Shown: positions 1 to 11,177, numbered from the stretch's first letter. The stretch: DNA of 11,186 bases from Chloroflexota bacterium (GCA_016189845.1 JACPRT010000042.1:1-11186), one strand, 5' to 3'. Notes: generated from the letters alone by a model not told the origin. A program made the numbers and translations.

Positions 1-5382
<5,382 letters not shown>

Positions 5383-5547
5383 GCAAACAACTCCAGTCCT
5401 GGAAACGGGGTGGTTGCGGACGCGACTTACGCGCGAAAACCGCGACGACGCGAACGCTTATTCAAATGGCGCGCGGCGACGCTAATGTGTTCAAAAGACG
5501 AGCAGAGACAGCTTCCCGGCGGTGGAAGTCATAAGGTGCAAATTCCA

Positions 5548-5576
5548 ATGCTATGTCTGTGGGGTGGGCCTGTCAA
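5548..5576 (-). promoter_or_regulatory. Predicted sigma-70 promoter of rpoBC
   Basis: On the minus strand a perfect -35 box TTGACA (5576-5571) is followed by a 17-bp spacer and the -10 box TAGCAT (5553-5548, four of six consensus bases). Transcription would start near 5541 and leave a leader of about 158 nt before the rpoB ATG. It is the best promoter match in the intergenic region. The -35 box directly adjoins the 7-bp target duplication of the insertion sequence, so the core promoter survived the insertion but everything further upstream is now IS DNA. Confidence 0.75.
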
Positions 5577-5583
5577 GGCCCTC
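5577..5583. repeat. Left copy of the 7-bp target-site duplication of the IS
   Basis: GGCCCTC sits immediately left of the TGT terminus of the element and is repeated exactly at 7051-7057 after the right terminus. It marks the insertion point between the rpoB promoter and the gatC leader. Confidence 0.85.
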
Positions 5584-5636
5584 TGTGGTAGTTCTGTGAT
5601 TCGGTCACCCCTGAACAGTTCAGTGAAATTGTCACC
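5584..5636 (+). repeat. Left terminal inverted repeat with two 20-bp subrepeats
   Basis: Two related 20-mers, AGTTCTGTGATTCGGTCACC (5590-5609) and AGTTCAGTGAAATTGTCACC (5617-5636), are identical at 15 of 20 positions and spaced 27 bp apart. A 13-bp palindrome, CTGAACAGTTCAG, spans the junction of the spacer and the second copy at 5611-5623. The pair mirrors the arrangement at the other end and probably forms transposase-binding sites. Confidence 0.75.
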
Positions 5637-5638
5637 TC

Positions 5639-7024
5639 ATGAAAATCAGAGGGACGGTTTCGTTGAACGCAAAGGAACAGCAGCGGGTCATGGTCTTGAA
5701 CCGACTGGAACGAAGCGAGGTCACGGCCGCCGAGGCAGCCGCGCTGATGGGGGTCACGCTCCGCCATGCACGCCGGCTTCTTGCGAGGTACCGAATCGAC
5801 GGCGTTGCGGCAATGGCTCATGGGAATCGCGGCCGTCAGCCGATTCATACGCTTGAACCGGCGTTGCGCGATCGGGTCGTTGAACTGGCCAGGGTCCGCT
5901 TCGCCGGCTGCAACCACCAGCATCTGACGGAGTTGCTGGCTGAACGTGAAGGGATCACGCTCTCCAGGCCGAGCGTGTGGAGAATCCTTCGAGCAGCGGG
6001 TCTCAAGAGTGCACGGCACCGCAGACCGCCAAAGCATCGGCTGCGGCGGGAACGCTATCCACAGGAAGGAATGCTCCTTCAGCTCGACGGCAGCAATCAT
6101 GACTGGCTCGAAGGCCGTGGGCCACGGCTGACCCTCATTGGCGCAATCGACGACGCTACCGGAACGGTCCCTGCGGCCCTGTTTCGGGAACGTGAAGACG
6201 CTCACGGCTATTTCCTGCTGCTCCAGGAAATCATTGAGGCCAAAGGCGTACCACTCGCCGTCTACAGCGACAAGCACAGCATCTTCACCGTCAATCTGAA
6301 GCGGTCACCAACGGTTGACGAGGACCTCCGGGGCAATCAGGAGCCAACGCAGTTCGGTCGGGCCCTCGCGGAGCTCGGCATCCAGTCCATCCTTGCCGAT
6401 TCCCCCCAGGCCAAAGGAAGAATCGAACGAGGATGGGAGACCTTTCAAGATCGCCTCGTCAGCGAACTTAGAATCGAAGGCGCAAGGACTTCGCAAGAGG
6501 CCACTGCCACGCTCGAGCGGTTCATCCCACGATTCAATGTGCGTTTCAGCGTTCCGCCTGCGTCGCCTGGTTCTGCATACCACCCACTGGCCACCGGACC
6601 CAGGCTCGAAGACGTCCTCTGCTTCAAGTACCTGCGCACCGTGGCGGCCGATAACACATTGCGCTTCGGCGGCGAAGTCCTCCAGCTTCTGCCCAGTGCA
6701 GAAAGGGCGTCCTATTCACGCACACGCGTCACGGTTCTCGAACGGCTGGACGGGGGCCTCGCCGTCCGCCACGACGGCAAGACGGTCGCAAGCCGCAAGG
6801 CGCCACCAGAACCGGCCGTTTTGCGAGCACGCTACGGCGAACGCCCCGCTCTCTTACACATCGAGAAATCGACGCCGTCCAACGGGCAACATCACATCCC
6901 TGTGCGAGTCGAACGCATACCTACGTCCGACTCGCACAGGGAAAGACATCACAATGGGAGGAAACCAGCACCCGATCACCCGTGGCGCCACATCCCAGCG
7001 GTGACAAAATCACAGAACCGTTAG
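5639..7024 (+). CDS. ISNCY-type DDE transposase
   Basis: This enzyme cuts and joins the ends of its own insertion sequence. The 461-residue product has an N-terminal helix-turn-helix (about 12-62, with AAEAAALMGVTLRHARRLLA), a second HTH-like segment (about 95-125), and an integrase-type catalytic core. The likely catalytic residues are D150 (LQLDGSNHDW), D211 (VYSDKHSIF) and E263 (SPQAKGRIERGWETFQDRL). A short C-terminal domain at about 325-395 follows (CFKYLRTVAADNT...LQLLP). The last 60 or so residues look unlike the conserved family, contain a DNA hairpin, and run into the right inverted repeat. The ATG at 5639 has no clear ribosome-binding site; a TTG at 5663 (residue 9) is preceded by AGAGGGA 8 nt upstream and may be the real start. 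The frame is intact, so the element could be active. Confidence 0.93.
   Translation: MKIRGTVSLNAKEQQRVMVLNRLERSEVTAAEAAALMGVTLRHARRLLARYRIDGVAAMAHGNRGRQPIHTLEPALRDRVVELARVRFAGCNHQHLTELLAEREGITLSRPSVWRILRAAGLKSARHRRPPKHRLRRERYPQEGMLLQLDGSNHDWLEGRGPRLTLIGAIDDATGTVPAALFREREDAHGYFLLLQEIIEAKGVPLAVYSDKHSIFTVNLKRSPTVDEDLRGNQEPTQFGRALAELGIQSILADSPQAKGRIERGWETFQDRLVSELRIEGARTSQEATATLERFIPRFNVRFSVPPASPGSAYHPLATGPRLEDVLCFKYLRTVAADNTLRFGGEVLQLLPSAERASYSRTRVTVLERLDGGLAVRHDGKTVASRKAPPEPAVLRARYGERPALLHIEKSTPSNGQHHIPVRVERIPTSDSHRERHHNGRKPAPDHPWRHIPAVTKSQNR
6898..6941 (+). repeat. Perfect 14-bp inverted repeat (hairpin) inside the IS
   Basis: CCCTGTGCGAGTCG (6898-6911) and CGACTCGCACAGGG (6928-6941) are exact reverse complements separated by 16 nt. 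There is no T-run after it, so it is not a standard intrinsic terminator. It lies in the unconserved 3' part of the transposase frame (residues about 420-434), where selection on DNA or RNA structure rather than protein could explain it. Confidence 0.85.
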
Positions 7025-7050
7025 GGTGACGTATTTACAGAACTACGACA
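7000..7050 (-). repeat. Right terminal inverted repeat with two 20-bp subrepeats
   Basis: Read from the right end inward on the minus strand, TGTCGTAGTTCTGT leads into AGTTCTGTAAATACGTCACC (7044-7025) and GGTTCTGTGATTTTGTCACC (7019-7000), spaced 25 bp apart. These match the left-end pair in order and orientation. The transposase stop codon at 7022-7024 lies between the two copies. Confidence 0.75.
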
Positions 7051-7057
7051 GGCCCTC
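7051..7057. repeat. Right copy of the 7-bp target-site duplication of the IS
   Basis: GGCCCTC follows the right terminus directly and equals the copy at 5577-5583. Joining the flanks at one copy restores the ancestral rpoB-gatC intergenic sequence of roughly 290 bp. Confidence 0.85.
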
Positions 7058-7078
7058 AAATCGCGGAGGCTTCTGAAA

Positions 7079-7106
7079 TTGGTATCGGCTTCGGGCAGAA
7101 TAGAAC
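7079..7106 (+). promoter_or_regulatory. Possible weak promoter for gatCA
   Basis: TTGGTA (7079-7084), a 16-bp spacer and TAGAAC (7101-7106) give a four-of-six match to each sigma-70 box. This is the best candidate between the IS and gatC, but the match is modest and could be chance. If it is real, two GATAC-containing sites overlap or adjoin it (7081-7090 and 7107-7119). Confidence 0.3.
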
Positions 7107-7119
7107 CGTATCTGATTCC

Positions 7120-7128
7120 AAGGGGAGG
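7120..7128 (+). promoter_or_regulatory. Strong Shine-Dalgarno sequence before gatC
   Basis: AAGGGGAGG is an excellent anti-16S match. It is 16 nt before the in-frame gatC ATG at 7145, 1 nt before an in-frame GTG (7130), and 8 nt before an out-of-frame ATG (7137). This makes the exact gatC start ambiguous. Confidence 0.6.
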
Positions 7129-7144
7129 CGTGGATAATGGGCTC

Positions 7145-7453
7145 ATGCCAGACCGTGACGATGTGTTGCTCACCCCTGACGATGTCCGCCGGGTGGCCCA
7201 GTTGACTCGCATTGCGATGACCGACCGGGAGGTCGAGACGCTGCAGGCCCAGTTGGCAAAGGTCCTCGACCACTTCCAGTCACTCCGGCAAGTAGACACA
7301 GATGGCGTCGAGCCCACAGGTCACGCGACCGCGACCACCAGCGTCATGCGGGACGACGAGACACGGCCTTCGTTGCCGCGCGAGGCCGTCCTGAGGAACG
7401 CGCCTGAGGTCGACGAGCCATTCATCCGCGTCAAGCCAGTGCTCGGAACTTGA
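7145..7453 (+). CDS. gatC: Asp-tRNA(Asn)/Glu-tRNA(Gln) amidotransferase subunit C
   Basis: GatC is the small subunit that wraps around and stabilises GatA in the GatCAB complex, which converts mischarged Glu-tRNA(Gln) or Asp-tRNA(Asn) to the correct aminoacyl-tRNA. The 102-residue product has the normal family size. It shows the family pattern TPDDVRRVAQLTRIAMTDRE at the N-terminus, then the amphipathic helix VETLQAQLAKVLDHFQSL, DTDGVEPTGHAT, VMRDDETRPSLPREAVLRNAP and the C-terminal FIRVKPVL. The ATG at 7145 fits the family start, though the best Shine-Dalgarno sequence is 16 nt away; GTG 7130 or GTG 7163 are alternatives. The gatC stop overlaps the possible TTG start of gatA, as expected of a co-translated pair. 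Confidence 0.93.
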   Translation: MPDRDDVLLTPDDVRRVAQLTRIAMTDREVETLQAQLAKVLDHFQSLRQVDTDGVEPTGHATATTSVMRDDETRPSLPREAVLRNAPEVDEPFIRVKPVLGT

Positions 7454-7461
7454 ACCGACGG

Positions 7462-8937
7462 ATGGGCGAACCCTCCCTCTCATTTCTGACCGCGCACGAG
7501 GCGCAGGACCTCATGTCGAGGGGTAGCCTGTCGTCGGTCGAACTGACCCGGGCGGCGCTGGAGCGTGTCGAATCGGTCGAGCCTCGCATCCACAGCTTCC
7601 TCTGCGTCACCGCCGACCTCGCCTTGAAGGACGCAGGCGCCGCCGACGCCCGCCGCCGGTCTGGTGAAAGCCGAGGGCCGCTGGACGGGATCCCGGTCGG
7701 AGTGAAGGACAACATATCGACCGCGGGGGTCCAAACGACCGCCGGGTCGAAGATACTGGCCGGCTACATACCCCCTTACGACGCCCACGTCGTCGAGCGC
7801 CTGCGGGCGGCGGGTGCCGTGATGGTCGGCAAATGCAATCTCGACGAGTTCGCCATGGGGTCGTCGAACGAAAACTCCGCCTACGGCCCGGTCCGCAATC
7901 CCTGGGATACCAGTCGTGTGCCGGGCGGGAGCAGTGGCGGTCCCGCGGCCGCGGTCGCATCGGGTGAGGCTGTCACTTCGCTGGGGTCCGACACGGGAGG
8001 CAGCATCCGCCAGCCCGCCGCGCTTTGCGGAATCGTCGGGATGAAGCCCACGTACGGACTCGTGAGCCGCTACGGATTGATCGCCTTCGCGAGCTCTCTC
8101 GACCAGATCGGGCCATTCGCCCGCGATGTCCTCGACTGCGCAAGTACCCTCGACGTCATTGCCGGCCATGATCCTCGGGACTCGACCGCGGTCGATCGTC
8201 CCGCGCCCGAACTGGCTTCCGGCCTGACCGGTCGAAACGGCGAGATCAAGGCTCTGCGACTTGGCGTCCCGAAGGAGTATCTCGTGGCAGGAATCGAGCC
8301 GGGGGTGCGGGCCGCGTTCGATGCCGCCGTATCGACCCTCCGCGGGCTGGGCGCGGTGGTCGAAGAATGCTCGCTCCCGCTGACCGACCAGGCGCTGGCC
8401 GTGTATTACATCCTCGCCCCCTCCGAGGCGTCGGCAAACCTGGCGCGTTTCGACGGCTTCAAGTACGGACACTCGTCGAAAGAGGCGGCGACTGCGTGGG
8501 ACACCATGGACCTGACTCGCGCCGAAGGATTCGGCGCGGAGGTGAAGCGCAGGATCCTGCTTGGCGGGTACGCCCTGTCCGCGGGCTACTACGACGCCTA
8601 CTACAAGAAGGCGCAACAGGTGCGCACGTTGATCAGGCGCGAATTTGCCGAGGCGTTCAGGAAGTTCGACGCCCTGATCACGCCGACTTCGCCGACTGTG
8701 GCGTTCAAGCTCGGCGCCAGGACACAGGACCCGCTGTCGATGTACCTGAGCGACGTCTGCACGATACCTGTAAACATCGGGGGGCTGCCGGGGATCTCGG
8801 TGCCTGGCGGGTTTTCGGAGGGCCTGCCGGTCGGACTGCAGGTGATCGGACCGCAATTCGGCGATCTAACGGTGTTGAAGGTCGCGCACGCGTACGAGCA
8901 AACGACCGAATGGCACAAGAAGCACCCGCCGCTGTGA
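7462..8937 (+). CDS. gatA: Asp-tRNA(Asn)/Glu-tRNA(Gln) amidotransferase subunit A
   Basis: GatA is the glutaminase subunit of GatCAB and releases ammonia from glutamine for tRNA-dependent amidation. It belongs to the amidase-signature family. The Lys-Ser-Ser triad is visible: K82 in GIPVGVKDNI, S157 in VPGGSSGGPAAAV, and S181 in GSDTGGSIRQPA (numbering from the ATG at 7462). GMKPTYGLVSRYGLIAFASSLDQIGP and the C-terminal NIGGLPGISVPGGF also match GatA specifically rather than general amidases. The product is 491 residues, the usual size. A TTG at 7450, overlapping the gatC stop as TTGA, would add four residues and is equally possible. gatB is absent from the window, so it must be encoded elsewhere. 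Confidence 0.96.
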   Translation: MGEPSLSFLTAHEAQDLMSRGSLSSVELTRAALERVESVEPRIHSFLCVTADLALKDAGAADARRRSGESRGPLDGIPVGVKDNISTAGVQTTAGSKILAGYIPPYDAHVVERLRAAGAVMVGKCNLDEFAMGSSNENSAYGPVRNPWDTSRVPGGSSGGPAAAVASGEAVTSLGSDTGGSIRQPAALCGIVGMKPTYGLVSRYGLIAFASSLDQIGPFARDVLDCASTLDVIAGHDPRDSTAVDRPAPELASGLTGRNGEIKALRLGVPKEYLVAGIEPGVRAAFDAAVSTLRGLGAVVEECSLPLTDQALAVYYILAPSEASANLARFDGFKYGHSSKEAATAWDTMDLTRAEGFGAEVKRRILLGGYALSAGYYDAYYKKAQQVRTLIRREFAEAFRKFDALITPTSPTVAFKLGARTQDPLSMYLSDVCTIPVNIGGLPGISVPGGFSEGLPVGLQVIGPQFGDLTVLKVAHAYEQTTEWHKKHPPL

Positions 8938-9014
8938 CGTCGTTTCGTCGCTCTGACATCACTCGCAGCATCGATATTGCTGGCGAATTCACGGCGCCGA
9001 GTCTTCTGTTTCAT

Positions 9015-9494
9015 GTGGCGGTACCGTCTGCGGTACCACCGGCGGTACCTGCGTTCCGGGAGACTCCGATCAGCCGCCACTTCACGATCGGGAAGGCGCT
9101 CGCGTTCTTGCTCGTATTGGTGGTGTTTGCGAGCGCCGCCCAGGCGTGCAGCAGGCAGCCCGAGCCCACCCCGGCGTTTCCGGCGATCCCGCCTGCCTGG
9201 CCCTTCGTGTTCAACGGCCGGGCTACCGTCGGTGACCAGCCGGTGCCGGCGGGCATGCTGATCACGGGACGGATCGCCGAGTACCGTTCGGCCCCGGTGA
9301 CGACTCGGGAGGGACGCTACTCCGCCCTGCCGGTAGGTCCCCTCGACAAAAAGTTCTTCGATCGCCCGATCGCATTCGAGTTGACCCGGTCTTCCGACGG
9401 CAGGACCGTGGTTGCCGAGCAGACTCTGGTCTTCAGAGCGCTGCCCCAGCCCAGCGTGTACGAGCTGGATCTGACCTTCCCGGCTCTCGACTAG
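9015..9494 (+). CDS. Small exported protein of unknown function, beta-type domain
   Basis: I do not recognise a named family. From the GTG at 9015 the product has 159 residues: an A/V/P-rich start, a basic stretch, a hydrophobic segment (about 28-44, AFLLVLVVFASAAQA) and then C45. Cleavage at AQA or ASA by signal peptidase I seems more likely than lipoprotein processing, because the residue three before the Cys is Ala rather than Leu. The rest (about 64-159: FVFNGRATVGDQPVPAGMLI...GRYSALPVGP...YELDLTFPAL) resembles small beta-sandwich modules of the carboxypeptidase-regulatory type common in Chloroflexota surface proteins. The start is uncertain: a GTG at 8934 overlaps the gatA stop (GTGA), and an ATG at 8910 lies inside gatA, but both would place the signal segment unusually deep. 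It may be cotranscribed with gatCA. Confidence 0.65.
   Translation: MAVPSAVPPAVPAFRETPISRHFTIGKALAFLLVLVVFASAAQACSRQPEPTPAFPAIPPAWPFVFNGRATVGDQPVPAGMLITGRIAEYRSAPVTTREGRYSALPVGPLDKKFFDRPIAFELTRSSDGRTVVAEQTLVFRALPQPSVYELDLTFPALD
9018..9053 (+). repeat. Three tandem 12-bp repeats around GGTACC
   Basis: GCGGTACCGTCT, GCGGTACCACCG and GCGGTACCTGCG follow one another without gaps and share the first eight bases. If translated they give AVPS-AVPP-AVPA in the signal-peptide leader of the exported protein. The repeat may have arisen by slippage. Confidence 0.8.
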
Positions 9495-9506
9495 CGATTT
9501 CGGCGC

Positions 9507-10268
9507 TCACGACTTCCGGAACCTCAGCCCCTCGGTCGCCTTCATGAACTCGGTTACGACCGATTCGGCAGCCACGATGTAGCCTCCCGCGTCGATCGTC
9601 GCCTCGCCGCCCAGGCGATTGATCACCTTCGCACCGCTCTCACTGGCGATCACGAGCCCGGCCGCCACGTCCCACGCCCCGCCCCAGCTGAGGTACATGT
9701 CAAGCCTCCCGCAACCGGCGTACGCCAGGCCCAGGGCAGTCGATCCCAGCCCTCGCACGCTTTGCGCCATCGGCTCAATCCGAGCCAGCACCTCCAGCAT
9801 CGCCGCGGCCTTCGTCGAGTCTCTCGAGAGGTCGTAGCCGAGGACGGTATCCGCCAGCCTGGCCGGCCTGGCCACCTCGACCGCCTTCCCATTCACCTGG
9901 AGGCCATGGCCCTTCACTGCCCCAAAAAGTTCGTTGTGGACCGGATCGAAGATGACGCCTGCGACCGGCCTCGCGCGCTCGACCAGCGCTACGCTCACAC
10001 AGAAGATGGGGATGCCGATCACAAAATTGCGGGTGCCGTCGAGCGGGTCCACGACCCATTCGAACCCGGACGTGCCCGCGGTGCGGCCGGTCTCCTCCCC
10101 CAGAAACCCCACGTCTGGGAATTCCACGGCCAGGGCCTTCGAGATCGATCTCTCCGCCGCCGTGTCGATGTCGGTAACGAGGTCCTTGGGACCCTTGAAA
10201 CGGTGGACGCCGTGATTGCGAAACCCGGCCTTTATGAGATCCCCCGCGGCCTTTGCTGCCGCCTCCAT
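9507..10268 (-). CDS. Inositol monophosphatase family protein (SuhB/FBPase-like)
   Basis: This is a metal- and lithium-type sugar-phosphate phosphatase, acting on inositol-1-phosphate, fructose-1,6-bisphosphate or a related substrate in the cytoplasm. From the ATG at 10268 the product has 253 residues, close to the family norm of about 260. The metal-binding motifs are complete: E58-E59 in FLGEETG, D74 and D77 in WVVDPLDGTRNF, and D200 in GGAWDVAAG, with VTDIDTAAE (D33, D35) before them. Its substrate cannot be told from sequence alone. The start is uncertain: GGAG lies only 3 nt before ATG 10268, while a TTG at 10340 has AAGGAAG 6 nt upstream and would add 24 residues. It ends 12 bp from the convergent upstream gene. 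Confidence 0.92.
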   Translation of the reverse strand: MEAAAKAAGDLIKAGFRNHGVHRFKGPKDLVTDIDTAAERSISKALAVEFPDVGFLGEETGRTAGTSGFEWVVDPLDGTRNFVIGIPIFCVSVALVERARPVAGVIFDPVHNELFGAVKGHGLQVNGKAVEVARPARLADTVLGYDLSRDSTKAAAMLEVLARIEPMAQSVRGLGSTALGLAYAGCGRLDMYLSWGGAWDVAAGLVIASESGAKVINRLGGEATIDAGGYIVAAESVVTEFMKATEGLRFRKS

Positions 10269-10373
10269 GGTCTCCAGTAGCGGGCGGCCGCTTTTCGACC
10301 TCGGGAGCCTCGGGACTTCGGCCGGATGTAAAGTTGCCAATCGTGTCTTCCTTCGACTCACTTCGGTCGGTGT

Positions 10374-10399
10374 AACTGACGGACGCAACTGACGAGGGC
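10374..10399. repeat. 13-bp tandem repeat in the divergent intergenic region
   Basis: AACTGACGGACGC and AACTGACGAGGGC lie back to back and match at 10 of 13 positions. They sit between the phosphatase and carbonic anhydrase genes, where a regulator could bind, but two imperfect copies are weak evidence. Confidence 0.4.
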
Positions 10400-10446
10400 T
10401 TGATGTTATTCGGCCATGGACGTGCCGCGTGTGCTGGTGTACTGCG

Positions 10447-10959
10447 ATGATTCGAACGCTCGACGGGGTCTCTCCACAGATTCACGAAACGGCGTTCGTC
10501 AGCGAGACCGCCTACATCATCGGAGATGTCGTGATCGGCCCCGGCTCGAGCGTTTGGCCGGGCACGGTGATCCGCGGCGATTCGGCACGTATCACCATTG
10601 GCGCGAACACGAACATCCAGGACAACTCGGTGCTCCATTCGGATCACGGGGCGATCATAGGCGACTACGTCACGATCGGCCACCGTGTCATGTGCCACGC
10701 ATCGAAGATCGGCGATCACTGCCTGCTTGGGAACGGCTCGGTTCTGAACGAGGGCGCCGAGCTTGGCGAGTACTGTCTTGTGGCGGCGGGCGCGGTGGTC
10801 ATCGAGGGAATGGTCGTCCCGGCACGGCGCATCGTGGCAGGGGTGCCGGCCCGCGAGCGAGGCGATGTCGAGGAGCGGCACCTTCAGCTCATGAAATGGG
10901 CTAACGACTCCTATGTCGCCCGGACGACGCGGTACAAAGCGCAGGGGACCCTGGAGTAG
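10447..10959 (+). CDS. Gamma-class carbonic anhydrase family protein (left-handed beta-helix)
   Basis: This is a trimeric hexapeptide-repeat protein, likely interconverting CO2 and bicarbonate, or a YrdA/PaaY-type relative. The 170-residue product is built of repeats such as VVIGPGSSVWPGTVIRGD, ITIGANTNIQDN, AIIGDYVTIGHR and CLLGNGSVLNEGAELG. Zinc ligands are present at H64 (SVLHSD), H79 and H84 (IGHRVMCH). R43 and D45 of RGD and Q58 of NIQDN, conserved in the active site, are also kept. The acidic loop bearing the proton-shuttle glutamate of Methanosarcina Cam is absent, so it resembles the CamH subclass. Activity therefore cannot be assumed. The ATG at 10447 fits the family start, though no strong ribosome-binding site is visible; GTG 10429 is an upstream alternative. 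Confidence 0.92.
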   Translation: MIRTLDGVSPQIHETAFVSETAYIIGDVVIGPGSSVWPGTVIRGDSARITIGANTNIQDNSVLHSDHGAIIGDYVTIGHRVMCHASKIGDHCLLGNGSVLNEGAELGEYCLVAAGAVVIEGMVVPARRIVAGVPARERGDVEERHLQLMKWANDSYVARTTRYKAQGTLE

Positions 10960-11045
10960 CCAGGAGGACCGATAGTTGCTTCCTGCCTCCTCCTCATTCG
11001 AAGGCGCTACCAGGCCGGGCGGTGCCCCTGAATGGCTCCCTGGAA

Positions 11046-11154
11046 TTCTGATATCGCGCCTCGTATCTGAAACCACCCAATTCCGATACCAAAATCTTGA
11101 CCATCGGATTTTTGATATCGCCGCCCAAAGCTAATTCAGCCGAAATCCGATATC
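11046..11154 (+). repeat. Cluster of TTCYGATAYC sites in a 64-bp periodic arrangement
   Basis: Four plus-strand copies are TTCTGATATC (11046-11055), TTCCGATACC (11081-11090), TTTTGATATC (11110-11119) and ATCCGATATC (11145-11154). Their starts are 35, 29 and 35 bp apart, so the two pairs repeat with a 64-bp period. A reverse copy (TTTCAGATACG) lies at 11062-11073. The core GATATC is palindromic. This looks like a set of binding sites for a regulator rather than random sequence. Confidence 0.55.
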
Positions 11155-11171
11155 ACTTTTTCAACCAACCT

Positions 11172-11177
11172 CGGAGG
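11172..11177 (+). promoter_or_regulatory. Likely ribosome-binding site of a gene beginning beyond the window
   Basis: CGGAGG is a full anti-16S match nine bases before the window end. A start codon right at or after 11187 would have normal spacing. This would make the preceding site cluster the upstream region of that gene. Confidence 0.35.

Larger units (their letters stand above)
5584..7050 (+). mobile_element. Complete ISNCY-type insertion sequence (1467 bp)
   Basis: The element runs from TGTGGTAGTTCTGT at the left to ACAGAACTACGACA at the right. The outer 26 bp of the two ends match at 21 positions as inverted repeats, and the similarity continues to about 53 bp inside. A perfect 7-bp direct repeat GGCCCTC flanks the element. 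It contains one DDE transposase gene reading left to right. Intact ends, an uninterrupted transposase and an undecayed target duplication together suggest a fairly recent insertion. The transposase resembles those labelled ISNCY (IS1202/ISDol1-like groups); the exact subgroup cannot be fixed by eye. Confidence 0.88.

Noticed and set aside
5383..5540. Structured attenuator or riboswitch in the rpoB leader
   Set aside because: Only a small CGCG/CGCG stem around AAAAC is visible and no conserved riboswitch fold or terminator can be recognised by eye.
5573..6277. Minus-strand open frame of 234 residues inside the IS
   Set aside because: It is antisense to the transposase and its sequence follows the complementary codons; no domain is recognisable.
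10962..10994. Possible intrinsic terminator after the carbonic anhydrase gene
   Set aside because: The stem is only 7 bp (AGGAGGA/TCCTCCT) with a 19-nt loop and no T-run, too weak to call.
9775..11076. Minus-strand open frame of 433 residues
   Set aside because: It runs antisense through the carbonic anhydrase gene and out of frame over the phosphatase gene, both of which have clear family motifs.
11044..11154. CRISPR array
   Set aside because: The shared units are only about 10 bp and imperfect, there are two 64-bp periods at most, and no cas gene is present.
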